Below, piece by piece: positions 10,001-14,288 of a stretch of 14,288 nucleotides of DNA. Every line of letters begins with the position of its first letter. The first letter of the stretch is position 1. A program made the position numbers and the translations under genes. Source of the DNA: an uncultured bacterium (GTDB taxonomy: Bacteria; Spirochaetota; Brevinematia; DTOW01); the NCBI GenBank assembly GCA_937928175.1, contig CALFVP010000109.1, positions 1-14,288 on the forward strand. The letters run 5' to 3'. Under the pieces are notes generated by a model. It ran no database searches and was not told where the DNA came from. It was given only the letters and a program-made list of their open reading frames with translations.

Positions 10001-13000
10001 GTACCCCTTAAACTAGTTACCGTCATTCCATTCGTCAAAACTATGCTATCAATTGAAGGTATAGTTATAAACACTTTTTGTATGTTATTTCCTGAACCAC
10101 TGTAATTGTAAACGTAATAGTACATAACGTTAGTCAACTCACTTGTTGTATAAACTTTATGTCTATCCTGAGGATAAGAAGTTATACTATTAGACATCTC
10201 TAGGTAAACCTGTGCATTGTAATTTGGACGTACTATGGTATGATTTAGTGATTTACCTGAAGTAACTAAAGCGTTAACGTAGGATAAGGGGTTAGTAGTA
10301 TTATTAATTCTAATGGTCCAAACACTATTTGTTAAACCACCAACAGAAGAAGTATCGCTTATACTATCCAAACCAACTAAGGTTACAACATCTTCGTAAG
10401 AAGGAGGTATATTAGTACTTGCTAGATGGTACTTAAGTACTACCCTATCAGATAAAATATCTATATTCGCATTACCTAATATAGAACTATTAACCGAAGA
10501 TACGTTAGTTATGAAATCCGAGAACAATATTTGAGCTTCAATAATGTTATTACCAGGTAGACCTAAGTTTTTGATACGGAAAGTATAAGTGTAACTATCA
10601 AAATCTTCTCCAACCACATTAGGTTCAACGTATCCTTCACCTATTGCTGTCTCGTACCTAAATACTATCATATTAGTACCAGAAGGATCAACAATAGTTT
10701 CTTTCCAACCTTTACCATCATTATAGTCAACGTAAGAGATCGTATAGTTAGTGTAGTTAGTTATTTCACTGTAAACATCTTTAACGCGAATATCTATTCT
10801 ATCAAATTGTCCACCGATAAGCCCCGATGGATATAAAAACTCTACGTAATTTGATCCGTAAGAGATAGTTGCACCTCTAGTACTATTTGCACTTATACCG
10901 TTTGTAACGAATGGGTAGTCTAAAACTATTCTAGCTTTTTTAACGTTAAATCCTAAACCTGCCGTTAAAATAAACTGTAAATCACTAAATTCCTCTGCAA
11001 CATTAACAGTGTTAGGTGATACTTTAAACATAGCTTTTTGAACAACGTAAACGTTAGAAGAATAACCTGATAAAAGAGTAGTAACATTTGTCAAAGGTGG
11101 AAAATCTGGTGAATTATCAACCCAGAGAGAAATACCATTCGTGGAAACAGAAGTGTTATAGTTTGTGAAGTAAATGTTTATATAATCAACTCCACCAGAT
11201 TGAAGTCCTTTGTAAGCATCACCAGTAACGTTTGAATAATTAATCTCAACTTTAGTACTGTCGTAAGTTATATAACTAACATTCGTCCAACTACCAGAAA
11301 CGTTTGTAACCTTACCTTGAAGAGGAGGTGGAAGATCTATTCTAGCGTAAGTTATCTCATTAGCACCAGTACCCCTATTCGTTAAAATAACAGTTATATA
11401 ATCACCTTCACCAGCAGTCGATACGTTAATAACATTGTTACTTACACCAAAACTTGCCGAAACAGGAGGATCAGAAACCAAAACACTTAAAACCAAATTA
11501 GTACTGTAATTATTTTTAAAAGATTCATTGCTAATTCTAATATTCGTTAGAATCAAGTTAAAATTAACGTTAGTAGAATAGTTTAAGTGATCGACAAAAA
11601 CCACACTTACAACATCGTTACTTTGTCCTAAAAGACCTGAAGGATAATTCACAACAATATTATTTAACCCTTGATCAAAGTAAGTATTCACTCCATTAGT
11701 TTCACTTAAATAACGCGATGATACACTAAAAACGTTAGTTGAGAAGTAACTAGGAACCTGAATCCTTAAGCTAAATAACCTATTTTTTGGATAACCGTTG
11801 TTTGTTATGTAAAACTTAACTTCATTGGTAGAAGTTGCCCTATCAATGTACCCATTACTAACCCAAACACTGGAACTTACATTTATCGGTGAAAAGATAA
11901 AATGAAGATCCTGATTGTTATCTAAAGGCAAATCGCTAGGAACAGCTTTAGAAAAATTCGTAGAATTCGCAACAAAAACTCTTAAAGTTATGTTAGTGTA
12001 CGTATCAACGTTATACCTTATCCTAAAGTAAATAGTATCATTCTGACTTGATAGCAATTTATCATTAGCAGCATTGTAATCTGCAACTATGAAATTACTA
12101 GAGGAAATATTGGTCAAATACAAGTAAGAAGCAGGTATTTTCGTTGAATACAGATCAGATACATTCGTTACTATACTACTTGGGTAGTATACGTAAACTC
12201 TAAATATATCGTTACCAGGTTCACCAATATTCTGAACGTAAACTTTAACAAGCTTTGAAGCAACATCATCTAAGTACAAATGGTGGTAAGCAGTAGAAGG
12301 GTCATCTCCTCCTTCTTCATTTGGTTCGTACACGTAAGCCTGTCCCCTAGCTGGTGGAGTAACTACAGCTATTTTCCAATCTAAAGAAGATTCGATAACA
12401 TCAACGTAACCATCACCGTTACCGTTATCAACTTGGGATAAAAACGAGTTAGTAAATTCATTAGTAAGAGGCGGTACGTTATCGTAACCCCAAAAACTAA
12501 TAACACAATTTGAACCTGCAGGTAAATTCGTACCTAAGGCTTGATAATCGATAACTATGTAGTTAGTACCACTAACGGTTTGAAAAGAAGTATTTGCCGG
12601 AATAGTAGTAGTAATATCTGATACGTTTGTAATCCAAGAAGGCAAAATAATTCTAGCTTTAATTACATCATTCCCAACAAGACCTAAATTTTTCAAAACG
12701 TACCTATAGTTATTCGAAATAGAAGTGTTCTCAACAAACTTACTAACATCATCATTAGCAGTAATCCAAGCTTCAACTTTTGCTCTAGGTCTTCTACTTT
12801 CAACAGTCCTAGAAGTATAAGTACTGTTAGTACTAACAGCAACCCAAATATCTTGAATACCACCTACATACCTATTGTTAACGTAAGCAAACCAATCATC
12901 AAACCTATTAGTTATATCAATAGGAGTACCAAACGTTTTTATAGTTATCTTATCAATACTATCAGAAGCAAGTATAAATTTACCTTCTCTCCAATAATCA

Positions 13001-14288
13001 ACGTATATTACGTTAGTACCACCTTCATTAGTAAGTATGATGTTATTTAGGTTTGTTATAAGTAAAGATGAAATATTAGTAGCAATAGGAGTATTAGGAT
13101 TAACTGTAAAACCTGGTGGAACAACTATTTTAACAGAAGTTATGTAAACTCCTTCTACAACATCTTTGGTTGAAATATCGTAATAAAAAGTATTAGTTGT
13201 ACCTTGATAGACAAGTCTAGGAGAAATACCTCCGTAAGCTTTGGGAAGTCCTAAAACAGACAAATAAAGAGTATCACCATCAAGTAAGTTAGGATCAATA
13301 CTTGTAACGTTTAAAACGTTTCCAGAATAACTTTTCATTTTACCAGTAGTGGCGTACCTAGGAGCACTACCTACAACAGTATCAGTCCATGTATCACCAT
13401 ACTTTGGGTTATCACAGTATATTTCAATTTCTCCACTTGCAACATCTGAAGGAGAAATATTCGAAATTACAATTCTAATAAATTTATTTGTAAAATCAGA
13501 AGTAGAGATTGGTCTTACTATCTGATTATCAGCCCAACTAGTAGCCCTAAACCTTATTTTTAAAGTATCATTGTTTACAGAAATAGTTTTAATAGAAATT
13601 GAAACGTTACCAGAATTTGGGTTAACATCACCAACTTGTTTAGAAAAAGTTTGCAAAAGAATATTATTACTGTAAACCATTACAGCAATCTGATTCGTAT
13701 AAGAAGCCCAGTTAAACGATGTCCAAGTATCAGGTTTCTTTATCAACACCTCTGAAACACCAGAATCATTCATGCTACCAAATACAGGTTTTACGAATAC
13801 GTTTAAAGTAAAATTGGAGTTTGTACCTACCTCATAAGGAGAAATCTCAGAAGTTATAGCCGAAGCAATGGTACGAATGTAAAAGTCATCAAACACAACA
13901 TACTGTCTTTCGGTGTCAAACCTTATGGTCTCAACACCCATAAGAGGAAAAATATTACTCCTAAATCCAACTGAAACTTCCCCTAACTTAAGCATAGCGT
14001 TAGGAATACCATTAAAAGGTCCACCTGTCAAATTGTTAGGATTAGGATTAACAAAAAAACTAACTTTATCACCATCATGGGTAATCATTACCTTTATATA
14101 GTTAGTATTGGTAGGATAAGGATTATCATATTGATAGAAACCGTAAATGTTAGTTTTTCCTTCATTAGTTACATGTACCCAATTATCATCCATGTTCCAT
14201 TCTAGTATTGGTTTTACATTGTAGCTAGCACCTGTCAAAGATGGAACATTGGTAGTGTACAATCTATTGTATGATCCAATCCAATACC
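7078..14288 (-). CDS. Giant secreted Ig-like repeat protein A (5' end outside window)
   Basis: The reading frame is open from the right edge to a TAG at 7080-7078, giving 2,402 complete codons. A TTG at 14262 could pass for a start, but the frame continues upstream of it (YWIGSYNRL precedes YTTN). Alignment with the downstream paralogue suggests about 200 N-terminal residues, including a signal peptide, are missing. Order (residues counted from the window edge): lectin-like end 1-139; RYATTG module about 140-355; twelve Ig/CARDB-like repeats about 355-2040; carboxypeptidase-regulatory-like about 2043-2140; ZU5-like about 2140-2297; FlgD-type Ig about 2317-2402. Only three cysteines are visible. 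Thr-Asn dipeptides number about 70. No transmembrane anchor, LPXTG motif or catalytic motif is seen. Inferred role: a long extracellular or surface protein for adhesion or cell-envelope structure. The exact function is not recognised. The existence of the gene is certain; the role is an inference from architecture. Confidence 0.95.
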   Translation of the reverse strand, partial: YWIGSYNRLYTTNVPSLTGASYNVKPILEWNMDDNWVHVTNEGKTNIYGFYQYDNPYPTNTNYIKVMITHDGDKVSFFVNPNPNNLTGGPFNGIPNAMLKLGEVSVGFRSNIFPLMGVETIRFDTERQYVVFDDFYIRTIASAITSEISPYEVGTNSNFTLNVFVKPVFGSMNDSGVSEVLIKKPDTWTSFNWASYTNQIAVMVYSNNILLQTFSKQVGDVNPNSGNVSISIKTISVNNDTLKIRFRATSWADNQIVRPISTSDFTNKFIRIVISNISPSDVASGEIEIYCDNPKYGDTWTDTVVGSAPRYATTGKMKSYSGNVLNVTSIDPNLLDGDTLYLSVLGLPKAYGGISPRLVYQGTTNTFYYDISTKDVVEGVYITSVKIVVPPGFTVNPNTPIATNISSLLITNLNNIILTNEGGTNVIYVDYWREGKFILASDSIDKITIKTFGTPIDITNRFDDWFAYVNNRYVGGIQDIWVAVSTNSTYTSRTVESRRPRAKVEAWITANDDVSKFVENTSISNNYRYVLKNLGLVGNDVIKARIILPSWITNVSDITTTIPANTSFQTVSGTNYIVIDYQALGTNLPAGSNCVISFWGYDNVPPLTNEFTNSFLSQVDNGNGDGYVDVIESSLDWKIAVVTPPARGQAYVYEPNEEGGDDPSTAYHHLYLDDVASKLVKVYVQNIGEPGNDIFRVYVYYPSSIVTNVSDLYSTKIPASYLYLTNISSSNFIVADYNAANDKLLSSQNDTIYFRIRYNVDTYTNITLRVFVANSTNFSKAVPSDLPLDNNQDLHFIFSPINVSSSVWVSNGYIDRATSTNEVKFYITNNGYPKNRLFSLRIQVPSYFSTNVFSVSSRYLSETNGVNTYFDQGLNNIVVNYPSGLLGQSNDVVSVVFVDHLNYSTNVNFNLILTNIRISNESFKNNYSTNLVLSVLVSDPPVSASFGVSNNVINVSTAGEGDYITVILTNRGTGANEITYARIDLPPPLQGKVTNVSGSWTNVSYITYDSTKVEINYSNVTGDAYKGLQSGGVDYINIYFTNYNTSVSTNGISLWVDNSPDFPPLTNVTTLLSGYSSNVYVVQKAMFKVSPNTVNVAEEFSDLQFILTAGLGFNVKKARIVLDYPFVTNGISANSTRGATISYGSNYVEFLYPSGLIGGQFDRIDIRVKDVYSEITNYTNYTISYVDYNDGKGWKETIVDPSGTNMIVFRYETAIGEGYVEPNVVGEDFDSYTYTFRIKNLGLPGNNIIEAQILFSDFITNVSSVNSSILGNANIDILSDRVVLKYHLASTNIPPSYEDVVTLVGLDSISDTSSVGGLTNSVWTIRINNTTNPLSYVNALVTSGKSLNHTIVRPNYNAQVYLEMSNSITSYPQDRHKVYTTSELTNVMYYYVYNYSGSGNNIQKVFITIPSIDSIVLTNGMTVTSLRGTSYLSNNGEIVVEYSTAILPGENDIITVKFKDNFHDGETNIYWNAEVSFDSTAGKRKPTGVVAGKVKYVSFVMPLPYAKGAISSPNPKEIFVSDGQFSVSYVLTNTGVDKNVIRGIRIGIPSVFSIVSVSNDSDATNKISGNSLYVFYTNALEVGQGKEIFITLSNTISYPTNVSLNAVVWNSKNTNYVESVYYGADTIKIASLPSYYVYPNQVDTSYYYTNYSVYVKNDSSGSKSIKRLKFVLPYGWYNSISNLQSYIIQDDATYISNFGNTNIEVYYDLEGKEIAIGDQDIITFYGYDNFSLEDTNYILMAYFDDGSGVWRKLKVFIGYTNQVNFVMPPAMADVSINPDYIYVSEVSNVIRLDVTNKGIGSNKIRRLRFTIPYGFTGFSVLSNTIGGIASNYISGNMMYVYYSNDSGISEGEMDSIYFETSSMFDVLTNVSFVVNVGNRNDNVWYVCGTMSGGTTLLRVIYPPLLILGYVNKGKEIYTINTNAHIEYKIVNKSRDIYVTNVLINFDTTNFTITSIKAYTLDPSDVSITNFATIITNVPNTIELRFSPTDLGFNKESILSIDVIYNITNYYPISMTGFVWVYGATNTNTLLVKPSGLPQVVWVTNAPFGRVIGYVTPYRYPVTIKQVDSQGNVIKDAEGNDIVVVSTVSNGYFYIPQVYPDDNNVAILSFENPNYRPMTKVFNVEKNKNNFVGTVTMLNKPFSKSSQQDQDIVSASDNVSKVIVKVGSIQRDFSVDLYVTNLTELQKLAVKNDDKIAKPSTYDNMKGYYLDIRGYSYEEIIKEIGISGDIILYLYYPSVVSNYYDNEDKLGIYYWKETTGDWIRIGGLVDKQNKFIVAKVSYLHKYYGIFETSKSFDSVIRNVNTSSKVITPFVKGQTVDPAYGVVKISFEFDKPYSKYEVLIYNLEGRIVKRIVKEDPEGYVNGEIGWDGKDMDGKPVRNGVYIYRIKVEDKVYTGTIVLVK
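7081..7335 (-). other. FlgD-type Ig-like C-terminal domain, protein A
   Basis: The last 85 residues run from PAYGVVKISFEFDKP through YEVLIYNLEGRIVKRI to IGWDGKDMDGKPVRNGVYIY and end TGTIVLVK. The W-D-G-[KR]-D-x-x-G-x-P-V-x-x-G-x-Y segment is the hallmark of FlgD-type Ig domains, which often end large secreted proteins. In lineages with a type IX secretion system, similar C-terminal beta sandwiches act as sorting signals. Whether that applies here cannot be decided from this window. Confidence 0.75.
7400..7860 (-). other. ZU5-like module, protein A
   Basis: The segment begins QDQDIVSASDNV, continues KVGSIQRDFSVDLYV, and ends with IYYWKETTGDWIRIGGLVD and VSYLHKYYGIFE. The end matches the common 'l.Y.w.e..g.W..lgg..d...v.a.vshfs.yalf' pattern found after ZU5-like modules in secreted bacterial proteins. 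The usual IPPG/IPAG motif is degenerate here (VKVGS), although protein B keeps it. Confidence 0.5.
7870..8160 (-). other. Carboxypeptidase-regulatory-like domain, protein A
   Basis: After the repeats the chain reads NAPFGRVIGYVTP, then NGYFYIPQVYP, NPNYRPM and VGTVTML. This follows the order of the transthyretin-like carboxypeptidase-regulatory fold: an opening G-x-V strand, a G-x-F turn, a Y-R-P segment and a closing strand. It is less typical than its counterpart in B. The fold is common as a structural or spacer unit in secreted bacterial proteins. Confidence 0.55.
8170..13220 (-). repeat. Twelve Ig/CARDB-like protein repeats in protein A
   Basis: Units recur about every 370-475 bases (mean near 140 residues). 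Each has a strand like N-x-I-x-x-[AVL]-[RK]-[IVF]-x-[IVL]-P, then TNVS-type residues, an N-x-I-x-V-x-Y strand, a D-x-I-x-[FI] strand, a DN plus TN turn, and often a closing VMPPA-type linker. The core strand begins near 13160, 12690, 12220, 11800, 11370, 10960, 10555, 10095, 9672, 9305, 8893 and 8490. Examples are GNDVIKARIILP, ANEITYARIDLP and SNKIRRLRFTIP. The units are diverged at protein and DNA level, so this is an ancient array rather than recent slippage. The pattern resembles CARDB/DUF11-type beta sandwiches, usually found in extracellular stalks. Confidence 0.75.
12391..12429 (-). other. EF-hand/dockerin-like acidic loop in protein A
   Basis: The linker between repeats 2 and 3 reads DNGNGDGYVDVIE. 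Its last twelve residues fit a calcium-binding loop: side-chain oxygens at positions 1 (N), 3 (N), 5 (D), 9 (D) and 12 (E), Gly at 6 and a hydrophobic residue at 8. Calcium binding is inferred from this pattern; no flanking EF helices are obvious. Confidence 0.45.
13220..13870 (-). other. Beta-rich module with RYATTG motif, protein A
   Basis: This segment joins the lectin-like region to the repeat array. It starts like a degenerate repeat unit (SGVSEVLIKKP, around 13770) and carries IYCDNP followed by RYATTG (13359-13342). The same hexapeptide, with a cysteine a short way before it, occurs at the same place in protein B. No known family is recognised. The alternating hydrophobic pattern suggests a beta sandwich. 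Confidence 0.45.
13870..14288 (-). other. C-terminal half of the lectin-like region of protein A
   Basis: The window edge cuts this region. The visible part contains HDGDKVSFFVNPNP, LGEVSVGF and FDDFYIRT, which match HDGSKVYFYFNPSP, MAETSVGW and WDDFIIRT of protein B at similar spacing. This shows that the two N-terminal regions are homologous. By the position of the HDG motif (about residue 70 here, 269 in B), roughly 200 residues lie beyond the edge. Confidence 0.55.

Noticed and set aside
14260..14262. TTG as start codon of gene A
   Set aside because: The frame stays open upstream to the window edge, no signal peptide follows the TTG, and homology to B places it inside the lectin-like domain.
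1..14288. Tandem DNA repeats or recent slippage in the arrays
   Set aside because: The protein units share a strand pattern, but no long near-identical DNA units were seen by eye.

Overview
The window is filled by two very large protein-coding genes, both on the minus strand and head to tail. It contains no RNA gene, mobile element, CRISPR array or sizeable intergenic region. The upstream gene (A, 7078 to the right edge) lacks its 5' end. The downstream gene (B, left edge to 7067) lacks its 3' end. Ten bases separate them, and the stop codon of A forms part of the Shine-Dalgarno sequence of B, so they are almost certainly co-transcribed and may be translationally coupled.

The proteins are diverged paralogues with the same domain order, so each supplies the end that is cut off in the other. 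Reconstructed from both, the order is: Sec signal peptide (seen in B); a lectin-like (concanavalin-A-type) beta-sandwich region; a beta-rich module with a shared RYATTG motif; twelve degenerate Ig-like/CARDB-like repeats of about 140 residues; a carboxypeptidase-regulatory-like domain; a ZU5-like module; and a FlgD-type Ig-like C-terminal domain (seen in A). By mutual alignment the full proteins should be about 2,600 (A) and 2,540 (B) residues. Both are very rich in Asn, Thr, Ser, Tyr and Val, very poor in cysteine, and full of the dipeptide Thr-Asn. They look like secreted, elongated surface or extracellular proteins. No catalytic site is recognisable.

The organism is a bacterium with AT-rich DNA. 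Arginine is written almost entirely with AGA/AGG and ATA is common for isoleucine, a style often seen in thermophilic or anaerobic bacterial lineages. FlgD-like Ig C-termini on giant repeat proteins are common in FCB-group and several candidate phyla and also occur in some spirochaete-related lineages. The sequence alone does not allow a firm taxonomic call.

Layout, right to left in the direction of transcription: 14288-13870 lectin-like end of A; 13870-13220 RYATTG module; 13220-8170 twelve repeats; 8160-7870 carboxypeptidase-regulatory-like; 7860-7400 ZU5-like; 7335-7081 FlgD-Ig; 7080-7068 junction and ribosome binding site; 7067-6999 signal peptide of B; 6998-6070 lectin-like; 6065-5510 RYATTG module; 5500-550 twelve repeats; 545-225 carboxypeptidase-regulatory-like; 220-1 ZU5-like, cut by the window edge.
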